This document shows, piece by piece, positions 1-9,193 of a stretch of 54,537 bases of DNA. Source of the DNA: Clostridiaceae bacterium (GTDB lineage Bacteria > Bacillota > Clostridia > Saccharofermentanales > Saccharofermentanaceae); NCBI GenBank assembly GCA_012838315.1, contig DUPM01000046.1:1-54537 (forward strand), in the 5' to 3' direction. Below the pieces are notes generated by a model that saw only the letters and a list, made by a program, of their open reading frames with translations, did no database searches and had not been told where the DNA came from. A program made the position numbers and the translations under genes. Numbering within the stretch: position 1 is the first letter of the stretch; each line of letters begins with the position of its first letter.

Positions 1-223
1 AACCCTTAAACGCAACAGCATGTGTCTTCAACTCATTGGTGAAAGACCATACCTCAAGATTTCCGCTGAGACCAGTTACCATCTCCGTCGACTCAGTCAC
101 AACTGCTGTCTCGGTCGGCTTAGCCGTCGTCGCTGCTGTTGTGTCTTTTGTTTCGCCGTCGCAAGCTGCTATCCCGCCAAGCGCCAGAAGCGAAGCTAGG
201 ACAAGTGCAATTAGCTTTTTCAT
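1..223 (-). CDS. Solute-binding lipoprotein, N-terminal part (partial at window edge)
   Basis: The reading frame starts at ATG 223-221 on the minus strand and runs off the left edge, giving 74 residues. A good AGGAGG ribosome binding site lies at 231-236. The first 21 residues are a lipoprotein signal peptide (Lys-Lys, hydrophobic core, then IAAC with the lipid-accepting Cys at 21). A Thr/Ala-rich linker follows, and then LEVWSFTNELK, which resembles the first beta strand of family 1 carbohydrate ABC-transporter binding proteins. It is probably an extracellular sugar-binding protein anchored to the membrane. Substrate and length are unknown because the rest lies outside the window. It has its own promoter and a palindrome in the leader. 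Confidence 0.75.
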   Translation of the reverse strand, partial: MKKLIALVLASLLALGGIAACDGETKDTTAATTAKPTETAVVTESTEMVTGLSGNLEVWSFTNELKTHAVAFKG

Positions 224-260
224 TAACTTTTCCTCCTAAAATATAGTGTGGTAAATTGTT

Positions 261-281
261 CGTCGAAAAGTTATTTCGACG
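261..281. promoter_or_regulatory. Palindrome just downstream of the -10 box (possible operator)
   Basis: CGTCGAAA and its exact inverted copy TTTCGACG are separated by 5 nt. The palindrome begins about 7 nt downstream of the -10 box of the lipoprotein promoter, where a repressor could block transcription. LacI-family operators often look like this in sugar-uptake operons. That assignment is inference; no regulator gene is visible nearby. Confidence 0.4.
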
Positions 282-287
282 TGATTG

Positions 288-316
288 ATTATAGCATCTG
301 TTGATTTTATATGCAA
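288..316 (-). promoter_or_regulatory. Sigma-A-type promoter of the solute-binding lipoprotein
   Basis: On the minus strand a -35 TTGCAT (316-311) and a perfect -10 TATAAT (293-288) are 17 nt apart, 65 nt upstream of the lipoprotein start codon. Confidence 0.6.
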
Positions 317-485
317 CACCTTCAAGATTACACCGATTTTGCCTCTTTTTTCATGACACATTGCCTAAAAGCCATTATTTTTGCGCATTAAATGACATAT
401 TTCTTCAATCCCGTTGAATCGAGGTAAATTTGGTGCAAAAAATCTTTTTCCCAAAATTTTTTTGATTATGGATTAGTGTGTTATT

Positions 486-684
486 TCGGAATCGAACCAG
501 ACCTCATCCTTACCATGGATGCTGTCAGAGGTCGAATAGTCTTCGCCTGGCTTCGTCGCGTTCCCGGTTCTCCGGTGCTCACGAAACCTCGTTCGCTCCG
601 CGCCTCGACCTGTCCGCTCCTTGACATGCTCGACTCTGCAACCTCTCCCCCCGATTTTCTACCGAGAGCGCATCCATGTAAGGT
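486..684. repeat. tRNA-Thr-derived fragments flanking a GC-rich insert
   Basis: Positions 486-522 on the minus strand copy the anticodon arm and T arm of the neighbouring tRNA-Thr: 13 identical bases, a short 2-nt deletion with one change, then 23 identical bases. Positions 665-683 on the plus strand copy the D-stem end and 5' anticodon strand with one base missing. The two pieces form an imperfect inverted repeat of about 15 bp around a sequence visibly richer in G and C than its surroundings. No convincing gene lies here. The direct copy downstream of an intact tRNA resembles the displaced 3' half left by site-specific integration into a tRNA gene. A small inverted-repeat element is the alternative. 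Confidence 0.55.
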
Positions 685-724
685 TGCTGCTATCAGAATG
701 ATTACGTTAGAAACTGGATAACGC

Positions 725-749
725 AAAAAGCTCCCCGTTGGGGGAGCTT
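725..749 (-). terminator. Intrinsic terminator of the tRNA-Gly/tRNA-Thr operon
   Basis: A 9-bp stem (728-736 with 741-749) with a 4-nt loop is followed on the minus strand by five T residues. It lies 10 nt past the CCA end of tRNA-Thr. Confidence 0.85.
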
Positions 750-758
750 CCTGCGTTG

Positions 759-834
759 TGGAGCCTTTAATCGGAATCGAACCGATGACCTCATCCTTAC
801 CATGGATGCGCTCTACCGACTGAGCTATAAAGGC
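759..834 (-). tRNA. tRNA-Thr (anticodon GGT)
   Basis: This 76-nt cloverleaf has a 7-bp acceptor stem beginning GCCTTTA, a D arm with the AGTCGGTAG loop, an anticodon stem CATCC/GGATG with loop ATGGTAA (anticodon GGT, reading ACC/ACU), and a T arm with TTCGATT. The CCA end is encoded. It is transcribed together with the upstream tRNA-Gly. Confidence 0.95.
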
Positions 835-858
835 GTATGCATTCTATATTAATAGTAC

Positions 859-932
859 TGGAGCGGATGACGGGAATCGAACCCGCGTAGTCAGCTTGGG
901 AAGCTGGGGTTCTGCCATTGAACTACATCCGC
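859..932 (-). tRNA. tRNA-Gly (anticodon CCC)
   Basis: This 74-nt cloverleaf has acceptor stem GCGGATG/CATCCGC, D loop AGTTCAATGGC, anticodon loop TTCCCAA (anticodon CCC, reading GGG), T arm GCGGG-TTCGATT-CCCGT and an encoded CCA. It is the first gene of a two-tRNA operon; the spacer to tRNA-Thr is 24 nt. Confidence 0.95.
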
Positions 933-964
933 ACTTCTCATGACACAATTCTGACGCAAGAAAG

Positions 965-993
965 ATTATACAAGGATGCACTATATGTGTCAA
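965..993 (-). promoter_or_regulatory. Consensus promoter of the tRNA operon
   Basis: A perfect TTGACA (993-988) and a perfect TATAAT (970-965) are 17 nt apart on the minus strand, ending 33 nt upstream of the mature tRNA-Gly 5' end. Confidence 0.9.
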
Positions 994-1002
994 ATATATA
1001 AT

Positions 1003-1036
1003 TTGCCGGTCTTACTGTTGAAACCGGCAATTTTTT
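1003..1036. terminator. Hairpin downstream of the SGNH hydrolase gene
   Basis: TTGCCGGT (1003-1010) pairs with ACCGGCAA (1023-1030) across a 12-nt loop. It lies just past the 3' end of the minus-strand hydrolase gene, but the clean run of T residues is on the plus-strand side (1031-1036). It is best read as a factor-independent stop of uncertain direction. Confidence 0.45.
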
Positions 1037-1055
1037 CTGTCTCTATTATAGCAGC

Positions 1056-1784
1056 CTATTCTTTATTCAGCACGATCTCAATTCCGTTTTCCCGGCAGTA
1101 GCTGACAAACGTCTCGTGAATTATTTTTTGCCCCTCTTCATTGGGATGAATACCGTCTTCACAAAGATAATCCGAGACATTCCGGTGCTGTAAAAATGCA
1201 TCGCGCACATCGACTAGCGGCACATTTTCCTGATAAGCCACTTTTTTGACCTTATCCGAATAACGCTCTTGTTGTCGATAAATTTGATTCTTCTCTTTGA
1301 GGAAACGCATGATATTATCCGCCTCGACCCCATCCAATCGGCATATAAAATCAAAATAGCGTTCTGCATCGATTGGAGGAAGCGTCATCATGATCGGATT
1401 CTTTTTCGCTTGACGTATTGCGACAACCATTTCACGAAGAGTGCTTTCAAAGTCTTCCGGTGTCATGTTCGGTCGATGGTCGGCATCCGGGCTGAGCGAG
1501 ACGCTCTTCCAATCAAAATCACAATCGTTTCCGCCAAATTCGAGAAGAACATGTTGATTCCCGGACGCTTCAAGTAGAGATTTTTCGATAAGCGGCATGG
1601 CTCGGTCGGCCGTACACCCGAATCTCGCATTGTTCTTAATGTGAACGGCGAATGTTTTTTCAAAAAGTTTAACCGCAGATCCTGCAAGAAATCTATATTT
1701 TGAAGACGCGGCATCGAAAATGACACCGCGCATTATGGAGTCTCCCCATACATCTATTCCTGTTATATCGGGCATGTCATGCAC
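1056..1784 (-). CDS. SGNH/GDSL-family hydrolase
   Basis: This 242-residue protein has no signal peptide and is probably a cytoplasmic esterase or lipase-like hydrolase. The family blocks are visible: GDS at 14-16 (nucleophile Ser16), GGND at 84-87 (oxyanion-hole Asn), and DGIHP near the C terminus with the Asp210/His213 pair. The substrate cannot be deduced; family members deacylate lipids, carbohydrates or thioesters. A GGAGG site precedes ATG 1784 by a short spacer, and a second in-frame ATG lies three codons later. The gene is monocistronic with its own promoter and a hairpin at the 3' end. Confidence 0.85.
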   Translation of the reverse strand: MHDMPDITGIDVWGDSIMRGVIFDAASSKYRFLAGSAVKLFEKTFAVHIKNNARFGCTADRAMPLIEKSLLEASGNQHVLLEFGGNDCDFDWKSVSLSPDADHRPNMTPEDFESTLREMVVAIRQAKKNPIMMTLPPIDAERYFDFICRLDGVEADNIMRFLKEKNQIYRQQERYSDKVKKVAYQENVPLVDVRDAFLQHRNVSDYLCEDGIHPNEEGQKIIHETFVSYCRENGIEIVLNKE

Positions 1785-1803
1785 CTCCTGCGTGATTAAT
1801 TAA

Positions 1804-1832
1804 ATTTTATCACGTAGTTTTTGATATTGCAA
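1804..1832 (-). promoter_or_regulatory. Promoter of the SGNH hydrolase
   Basis: TTGCAA (1832-1827) and TAAAAT (1809-1804) are 17 nt apart on the minus strand, about 20 nt upstream of the start codon. Confidence 0.55.
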
Positions 1833-1895
1833 CATGCGTTTATTATTATTCGACGTGTGTCCGAATTGCTCATTTCCCTTAAGAATAGACTTCAT

Positions 1896-3659
<1,764 letters not shown>

Positions 3660-3672
3660 TCATAGGTTCGTC

Positions 3673-3700
3673 TATATATATACCTATAATATAGGGGCAA
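3673..3700 (-). promoter_or_regulatory. Possible promoter of the ABC-F gene
   Basis: On the minus strand TTGCCC (3700-3695) and TATATA (3678-3673) are 16 nt apart within an AT-rich stretch that also contains the palindrome CCTATAATATAGG. The leader to the ABC-F start would be about 160 nt. The evidence is weak. Confidence 0.3.
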
Positions 3701-3798
3701 TCCTCGCATTTTTTTGTTTTTTGCGAAGATTCACCTTCAACTCAAATATTTCGTGATGTCTCAATGGGCATCTTATTGATATGAACGGAGATTATGAT

Positions 3799-5004
3799 AT
3801 GGCAAACGATATCCACCGACGTCGAAATCAAAGAGACGCGAAAGATAGTATTCATTCTGACTCTAAATTCAAATCTACCTCCGCCCCCCCTACTCATGGC
3901 CGCTATCGAAAGCACACAATTCAACCGGATCCGAAGACATCCGCTGAACATTTGATGCGCCGTCGAAAAGCGAGGCGAAAAGCGCGACTCTTTTTGTTCA
4001 TTATGGCACTCGTGATTATTATCGTACCTGTCAGTATTTATTCTGCGTGTCGTAGACTCGACGAAAATCAGAGCAAGTCCCCCAGCAAATTTTCCGAAAA
4101 GAATCTTTATTCGGTATCTGACTTGGACTCGGCCGGCAAGATTCTTCCAAATGGCCCGCTCAAGGGCAAGGTAATATTTCTTGACGCCGGCCATGGCGGA
4201 ACGGATAACGGATGCGCTTATCCGCAGTCCGATCCACTGTATTTAGAAAAGGACTATAATCTCGAAATCACAGCTGCGGTACAAGCGGAACTTGAGAAAC
4301 TGGGCGCGACGGTTGTATTGACACGGACGGATGATTCTTGGATTTCATTATATGCACGTGCTGCAATGGTCCATGTTTATTGTATTGATTATTGGATCCG
4401 TTCCGGAAATTCAACTTTATCGGATGAGTTTCTCCTGCGCATGCGAGAGGAAATGGAAGCGACGATTCAGACGAATACCGATCAGATTGAAAACAATAGT
4501 ATGGGGCCGATGGTCGGCAGTGGTTTTTCCGAGGACATGATTCAATTACTCGAAGCAGAATATGAGATGGATGATTTTCTTTTTCTATCTATTCATAATA
4601 ATTGGAATAGCAATACCGATTTGCACGGCACTCAAGTGTATTACGTTGTCGATCAGTCGATTATTGACAGCGAGACTCGACTGATCAGTAATGATTCGTA
4701 TTATCAACATCCCGACTATATTCTGCGAGATCCGTATTACGGCCGTGACGGAGAAAAAAATGCCGTCTTGGCGCAGACCATGTACGATGCGATTACCCAA
4801 GCCGAGCCGGCATTAATAACGAACACTCCTCAAATTGTAGAAGATAATTTTGCCGTGCTTCGCGAGCATGGCATACCATCCGTGATGCTTGAACTGACGT
4901 TTGTCTCAAATCCCGGAGATCGCGATTTACTCGATGACCCTGCCGTCATCGCGAGCATGAGTGAAGGCATCGCAGATGGTTGCGTCAACTATTTTTCTTC
5001 TTAA
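3799..5004 (+). CDS. N-acetylmuramoyl-L-alanine amidase (Amidase_3), membrane-anchored
   Basis: This is a zinc amidase that cuts the bond between muramic acid and the stem peptide of peptidoglycan. The basic N terminus is followed by one transmembrane helix (about residues 66-86), so the catalytic domain faces outside. The zinc and catalytic residues are visible: His in LDAGHGG, Glu in LEKDYNLEI, His in SIHNNW, and the C-terminal Glu in MLELTFVSNP. A long insert of roughly 70 residues follows the second block (TRTDDSW). I start at ATG 3799 because GGAG lies 8 nt upstream; an earlier ATG at 3781 lacks a good site. Length is 401 residues. It may act in cell separation or wall turnover. Confidence 0.9.
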   Translation: MANDIHRRRNQRDAKDSIHSDSKFKSTSAPPTHGRYRKHTIQPDPKTSAEHLMRRRKARRKARLFLFIMALVIIIVPVSIYSACRRLDENQSKSPSKFSEKNLYSVSDLDSAGKILPNGPLKGKVIFLDAGHGGTDNGCAYPQSDPLYLEKDYNLEITAAVQAELEKLGATVVLTRTDDSWISLYARAAMVHVYCIDYWIRSGNSTLSDEFLLRMREEMEATIQTNTDQIENNSMGPMVGSGFSEDMIQLLEAEYEMDDFLFLSIHNNWNSNTDLHGTQVYYVVDQSIIDSETRLISNDSYYQHPDYILRDPYYGRDGEKNAVLAQTMYDAITQAEPALITNTPQIVEDNFAVLREHGIPSVMLELTFVSNPGDRDLLDDPAVIASMSEGIADGCVNYFSS

Positions 5005-5131
5005 TAACTGACGTTCTGAAAGCGCGAATGGATGACATGAAATCAAATGGTATGATGGAGTTAACATTGTTGTCCTTTTCGCAATGTATAATATAAATAA
5101 TATATCGAAGCACTATATGGGAGGTACTATC

Positions 5132-6322
5132 ATGGACATCGCAATCATCACCGGCGCATCATCCGGAATCGGCGAACATATTTTACGCAAGATCGTTACG
5201 GAGCGTGGCGCATACGGTAGCCTCCCATTCGAACAAATTTGGATCATTGCCCGAAGCGAAGAGAAGCTCCAAGCGTTAAAGTCTGAACTCGACCCAAAGC
5301 GGATTCGGCCGTTTGCGCTTGATCTGACTGACCCTGATGCGCTGAGGGCTTTAAGTGAAGCCCTGCAAATTGAGACGCCTAATGTTGGATTACTTGTCAA
5401 TTGTGCCGGTGTCGGCTATTCCGGTGCGACCGAATCTATGGAGCCCGCCCAATTCCGAAATACGGTCATGCTCAATTGCAGCGCGCTCAGTGAAATGGTA
5501 TCCATCTGCCTTCCCTACATGATTCCTACCGGGGATCGATGCCCTTACGCTATGGGACCGCGAATACTTAACATCGCATCTTCAGCCGGATTTATGCCTC
5601 AGCCGGGTTTCGCGGCTTATGCCGCCTCGAAGGCTTTTGTCATCAGTTTTTCCAGAGCTCTTCACGCAGAGCTTCGCATGCACAACATCTCCTCAACCAC
5701 AGTGTGTCCCGGACCGGTTGCCACGGATTTTATCAGCCACGGTAATGGTGCCGACGCATCCTTTAGAGGCATCAAGAAGTTTTTCGTCGTCCGGCCGGAG
5801 CGCTTGGCAGACAAGTCCGTTGCAGCAGCTCGAAAGGGTCGCGCCATTTTGGTTTACGGCATTTCTCAAAAGATTTTCCATGTCGCTTCAAAAATTCTTC
5901 CGACAGCTCTTCTTCTATTCTTCGCCCAGCGACTCTCCTCAGACAAACCGCAGCGTCCATCCGTCGCATCACCCGAGGCAACACTATCGACCGTACCAAG
6001 TTCGACTGTGCCCGACTCGGTTTCTGCCGGAACGCCCACTTCAGACGCCGCACAGAACATCATTGATACAACTTCCAAGTCATCTCCCAAGCGTCGCAAT
6101 GCAAAGGTATCGAGTGCCGATCCGACAGATGTTAGGCCGTTCGCTACACCAAGCGCATCTACTTTGCAATCAACGGACCAAGAACGTGTAACGGCTGAAT
6201 CGGGCAGAGTGATGCCCGATCATACTTCCAAATCTCCGTCTTCGAACTCTCCGACGCCATCTGAAAACACTTCAGATCCGGCTTCTCTTATTCTCAGCCG
6301 ATATCCGGGCAAGGGCGCGTAA
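5132..6322 (+). CDS. Short-chain dehydrogenase/reductase with Ser/Pro/Thr-rich tail
   Basis: This is an NAD(P)-dependent SDR oxidoreductase with a Rossmann fold. Visible motifs are TGASSGIG at the N terminus (cofactor binding), NCAG in place of NNAG, the catalytic Ser in NIASSAGF, and YAASK (Tyr163, Lys167). PGPVATDF follows as in classical SDRs. The enzyme domain ends near residue 280; about 115 further residues are low-complexity Ser/Thr/Pro with no recognisable fold. The ATG at 5132 has GGGAGG upstream, and the frame is open further 5' without a site. Length is 396 residues, well above the usual 250-280. The substrate is unknown. The gene is not obviously in an operon. Confidence 0.88.
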   Translation: MDIAIITGASSGIGEHILRKIVTERGAYGSLPFEQIWIIARSEEKLQALKSELDPKRIRPFALDLTDPDALRALSEALQIETPNVGLLVNCAGVGYSGATESMEPAQFRNTVMLNCSALSEMVSICLPYMIPTGDRCPYAMGPRILNIASSAGFMPQPGFAAYAASKAFVISFSRALHAELRMHNISSTTVCPGPVATDFISHGNGADASFRGIKKFFVVRPERLADKSVAAARKGRAILVYGISQKIFHVASKILPTALLLFFAQRLSSDKPQRPSVASPEATLSTVPSSTVPDSVSAGTPTSDAAQNIIDTTSKSSPKRRNAKVSSADPTDVRPFATPSASTLQSTDQERVTAESGRVMPDHTSKSPSSNSPTPSENTSDPASLILSRYPGKGA

Positions 6323-6405
6323 TGGGATTATTTGATCATATAAAATAATCTGTTTCATTTGTGACAGAAATGGGACACTTCCCAATATTTTCTCCGCCAT
6401 TCTGA

Positions 6406-6434
6406 TTGTTTTCCACTTCTATTAGTGATAGTAT
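6406..6434 (+). promoter_or_regulatory. Promoter of the PadR regulator gene
   Basis: TTGTTT (6406-6411) and TAGTAT (6429-6434) are 17 nt apart, 45 nt upstream of the start codon. Confidence 0.5.
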
Positions 6435-6479
6435 GTCAATGTTGGCTATTAATTCTAATTATTCATGGAGGTCCCCCGT

Positions 6480-6833
6480 ATGTATGATACATTAGTCACC
6501 CTCAAGAGAGGACTAACCGAGATTTTAGCATTGAGATTGTTATTGGAAGGCGATCAATACGGATATCAATTTGTCCGTTTAATTCGCGAAAGAAGCGAAG
6601 GCAAGGTATCTTTGACTGAAGGCGCTTTGTATACCACATTGTATCGCCTTGAAGCAGCTGGCCACGTCACTTCCGAGGACACTCTCGTCGGGTTAAAAAG
6701 AAGGCGTCGCTACTACAAGATTAGTGATCAAGGACGTCAATACGCCGCTGATGAGATTAAGAAATATGAGCGTCTTTCAGAGGGTGTGATGGCTGTGCTA
6801 CACTACAAGCCCAAAAGCAAGTCCGCTAAGTGA
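6480..6833 (+). CDS. PadR-family transcriptional regulator
   Basis: This 117-residue winged-helix regulator of the PadR family fits the small PadR-s2 class. The N-terminal helix TLVTLKRGLTEILALRLL, the YGYQFVRLIRE helix, the recognition region LTEGALYTTLYRLEAAGHV and the wing KRRRRYYKISDQGRQY are typical. PadR proteins usually repress a membrane protein or transporter, and often themselves. I start at ATG 6480 since GGAGGT lies 7 nt upstream at 6467-6472; the upstream ATG at 6465 overlaps that site. The gene stands alone between promoter and terminator, so its target is not evident. Confidence 0.9.
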   Translation: MYDTLVTLKRGLTEILALRLLLEGDQYGYQFVRLIRERSEGKVSLTEGALYTTLYRLEAAGHVTSEDTLVGLKRRRRYYKISDQGRQYAADEIKKYERLSEGVMAVLHYKPKSKSAK

Positions 6834-6839
6834 TGAAAG

Positions 6840-6862
6840 ACCGGCTAAGGCCGGTTTTTTTA
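6840..6862 (+). terminator. Intrinsic terminator of the PadR gene
   Basis: CCGGC and GCCGG (6841-6854) form a compact stem with a TAAG loop, followed by seven T residues. Confidence 0.9.
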
Positions 6863-6914
6863 TGCTGTTTTCTCAGTCTCTCAAGTTCTCACGTGACACT
6901 TTGCGCGCATATCC

Positions 6915-6943
6915 TTGCATATCACTTATTTAGATGGTAAAAT
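6915..6943 (+). promoter_or_regulatory. Promoter of the FeoB-associated peptide gene
   Basis: TTGCAT (6915-6920) and TAAAAT (6938-6943) are 17 nt apart. Confidence 0.6.
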
Positions 6944-6990
6944 GTTATACAAGACTAACAATCTCTTTTTTATGAAAGGAAGTGACCATA

Positions 6991-7191
6991 ATGGGTGCGT
7001 TATCATTTATCGATTATTTTATTCTTGCGACAATCGGGCTCATGGTCATCGGTGTTTTATATTTGTCACACCGGTCAACGAAGAAAAAATCTTCAAATTG
7101 CTCCGGAGGTTGCGGCAGTTGTAAGATGGCTTGCGATGTTCGTAGCATTGATGCCGCTCAGAAAAGCACAACACATTCCCAATCAAAATAA
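6991..7191 (+). CDS. FeoB-associated Cys-rich membrane peptide
   Basis: This 66-residue peptide has one N-terminal transmembrane helix (about 5-25, FIDYFILATIGLMVIGVLYL), then a basic stretch and the Cys-rich motif NCSGGCGSCKMAC. That layout is the FeoB-associated Cys-rich family, usually encoded next to the ferrous iron transporter FeoB. Its role there is not established, though metal or Fe-S handling is often assumed. No feoA or feoB gene is visible here, so the gene is an orphan flanked by its own promoter and terminator. ATG 6991 has AAAGGAAG upstream; an in-frame GTG at 6982 overlaps that site. Confidence 0.8.
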   Translation: MGALSFIDYFILATIGLMVIGVLYLSHRSTKKKSSNCSGGCGSCKMACDVRSIDAAQKSTTHSQSK

Positions 7192-7216
7192 ACCCCACGT
7201 GATGCCACGATGCCCC

Positions 7217-7247
7217 AGCATCCTTACTTCGGTAGGATGCTTTTTTC
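7217..7247 (+). terminator. Intrinsic terminator shared with the 3' end of the vanZ-like gene
   Basis: AGCATCCT (7217-7224) pairs with AGGATGCT (7234-7241), followed by a T run. It terminates the plus-strand peptide gene and overlaps the stop region of the convergent minus-strand gene. Confidence 0.85.
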
Positions 7248-8147
7248 TTTGCCTGAGCTGACTTTTTTTCGGATCCAGCCCAAAAAACGTAAGATACCAA
7301 CGCCCATGTAAAAGCCCACGACATTCATCCAAAAATCGTCGATGTCACTCTTTCCGGTGTTCAATGCATATTGCGAAATCTCAATGCACCCCGCTAATAA
7401 GATTGGAAGTAAAAGCCATGTCGCCCGACGCACTTGAGGAAAGTATGCCGCAAAGAAATAACCCAACGGCGTGAATATAAGCAGATTCCCAAAAAACTGG
7501 ATAAAAATTCCGTTACGAAAGTTGCCATTAAGAAGTTCAGGCCAGTAAATTGCAAAGGCTCCGTGAAACGGAATCAAATTTAAACTTCTTGATTCATACA
7601 TATTCACCTGCCGCTGCCAAACGAAAAGCACGACGAGCAAGATGATATATACGGGGACAAAGACGGCGGCAGATAGATGGAATGCAGACTTGAAGCTCCG
7701 ACGCATCTTATATGTATCCCATTTCCCTCTCGAAAAAAGACGAAAACAAATCATAACAATATATCCGCATGCCCATATTAGTCCAATTCGAAATGATTGT
7801 TCAAAACTAAGTGCAAAAGATAAACTGCGACCGTCGTTATAAGCTGTAATCAAGTAAAACGCCGCCATAATTAATAGCGAAAATGTGTATGTCCATGCGC
7901 ATAGAAGATAGTCTTTCGTACTCACCAGAATTGCGATTGCCACAACCAGCCCAACGCCGAGAATAAAAGTCTCTTGAACCGGCGACAGAAAATTATCGCT
8001 GGCCTGAAGCGTGACCAGCATCAGTCCACCCAGTGCCAGTGCGATCAGTGTGCGAATGGCCGGGAGACCGGCCCATTCTGAAAAAGAATTATTTGATCTG
8101 CGTTTTTTCAAAATACGTTTTCTTCGTTTGCGAGTATCCGTCATCAT
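7224..8147 (-). CDS. VanZ-like integral membrane protein
   Basis: This 307-residue protein has a basic N terminus (KRRKRILKKRR) and about eight hydrophobic helices. The C-terminal half carries the VanZ signature: FFGNLLIFTPLGYFFA, then EISQYALNTGKSDIDDFWMNVVGFYMG. VanZ was named for low-level teicoplanin resistance, but most homologues are general membrane proteins of unknown function. The N-terminal 120 residues add helices beyond the minimal VanZ domain. Its stop lies inside the convergent terminator hairpin. Upstream, a TTCTTT/TATTAT pair near 8185-8215 could be its promoter, with low certainty. Confidence 0.85.
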   Translation of the reverse strand: MMTDTRKRRKRILKKRRSNNSFSEWAGLPAIRTLIALALGGLMLVTLQASDNFLSPVQETFILGVGLVVAIAILVSTKDYLLCAWTYTFSLLIMAAFYLITAYNDGRSLSFALSFEQSFRIGLIWACGYIVMICFRLFSRGKWDTYKMRRSFKSAFHLSAAVFVPVYIILLVVLFVWQRQVNMYESRSLNLIPFHGAFAIYWPELLNGNFRNGIFIQFFGNLLIFTPLGYFFAAYFPQVRRATWLLLPILLAGCIEISQYALNTGKSDIDDFWMNVVGFYMGVGILRFLGWIRKKVSSGKEKSILPK

Positions 8148-8351
8148 CTATCTCTTTTCGACATTTTCGATAATCCGAGCATTAGCATAATACAACTTTC
8201 AAAAAAAACAAAGAATCACAACGCCTGCATTATTGACTGCCCATTTTAAGTCCCTAACGCATCTGATGTGACTCTTTGTCCGATATCCAATATCAGCGGC
8301 TCGAATTAAATCCGAATGCAAAAACACTGAGCACCGGTATAATCAATCAAA

Positions 8352-9020
8352 TTATTTGCAATTTTTTCCGTGAATCGCTTTGAAAACCGGCAAATATATC
8401 CCCGATGTGATTAGCGAAATGGTTAATCCCTTGAAAAGATTGAAGGGAACGAATGCAAAAATGATGAGTGACGTCTTGTCCGTGACCAGTCGATTGACCG
8501 ACTGCGTCATCCCGACTATTTTATCGGTCGTAAGCCCCATGAAATGAGCGTACAATTCAAGAAAAACGAAATAATTCATAAGCGGCGTGGTCACCGATAA
8601 GACAAGTGTACCAAAGAGCATCGAAATGATTGCCCCTTTTCTGGACTTCATGTAACGAAACATAAGGCCTGCCGAACCCGCAAATGCGACCCCGGCAACA
8701 AAATTAGCAAGTTGACCAATGCCAAGTGTCGATGATTTTGTGAGTAAAATCAAATTTTTCAACAGTTCAATCACTATCGCGGTTAGCGGCCCAAACGCAA
8801 ATGCGCCAATAAGTACAGGGATCTCACTGAAATCATATTTCAGAAAAACCGGCATAAACGGAAGCGGCACTTCAAGATACATTAGCACCGTAGCCATGGC
8901 CGTCAAAAGAGCACCAATTGCTACGCGACTTGTTCTCGATTTTATCTCTTCGCGGCGGCTCATCACCGATGCCCCCTTAAGCTTATTCGGAACAGTACTC
9001 GAAGCATTATTCTTAATCAT
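8352..9020 (-). CDS. ribU: Riboflavin ECF transporter S component RibU
   Basis: This 222-residue membrane protein has about six helices. The N-terminal pattern (RVAIGALLTAMATVLMYLEVPLPFMPVFLKYDFSEIPVLIGAFAFGP, quoted only to locate it) holds the LKYDFSEIP segment characteristic of RibU. RibU binds riboflavin outside and couples to the shared EcfT/EcfA module, whose genes are not in this window. The function call is strongly supported by the FMN riboswitch upstream. GGAGG at 9028-9032 is 7 nt from ATG 9020 and 4 nt from ATG 9023; I prefer the former. Confidence 0.93.
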   Translation of the reverse strand: MIKNNASSTVPNKLKGASVMSRREEIKSRTSRVAIGALLTAMATVLMYLEVPLPFMPVFLKYDFSEIPVLIGAFAFGPLTAIVIELLKNLILLTKSSTLGIGQLANFVAGVAFAGSAGLMFRYMKSRKGAIISMLFGTLVLSVTTPLMNYFVFLELYAHFMGLTTDKIVGMTQSVNRLVTDKTSLIIFAFVPFNLFKGLTISLITSGIYLPVFKAIHGKNCK

Positions 9021-9124
9021 CATTCTTCCTCCAATTTTCGATTGAGCTGCCCTCCCAACGAATATAACGTTGAGAGAAGATTCGTTTCAACTTTGATATT
9101 TCCCTCTCAAAAAAAGAAGCAGAA

Positions 9125-9154
9125 AATAAAAAAGCCGCCCCGTCATCAGGCGAC
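9125..9154 (-). terminator. Riboswitch expression-platform terminator
   Basis: On the minus strand GTCGCC pairs with GGCGGC, followed by a long T-rich run, between the FMN aptamer and the ribU start. This is the stem expected to form when FMN is bound, stopping transcription before ribU. Confidence 0.8.
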
Positions 9155-9193
9155 AAAAAAAGGTCAAACGAGTCGGCAAACTGCCGAAAATGA

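Noticed and set aside
476-726. Overlapping 81-residue open frames on both strands
   Set aside because: They cover the tRNA-derived repeat and GC-rich insert, have no ribosome binding site and read as low-complexity Arg/Ser/Pro-rich sequence.
3742-4194. 150-residue frame antisense to the amidase gene
   Set aside because: It overlaps the amidase start and promoter region and lacks any recognisable motif.
5619-6191. 190-residue frame within the dehydrogenase gene
   Set aside because: It is an out-of-frame reading of the SDR gene, produced by the Ser/Pro-rich tail composition. It has no binding site and no recognisable domain.
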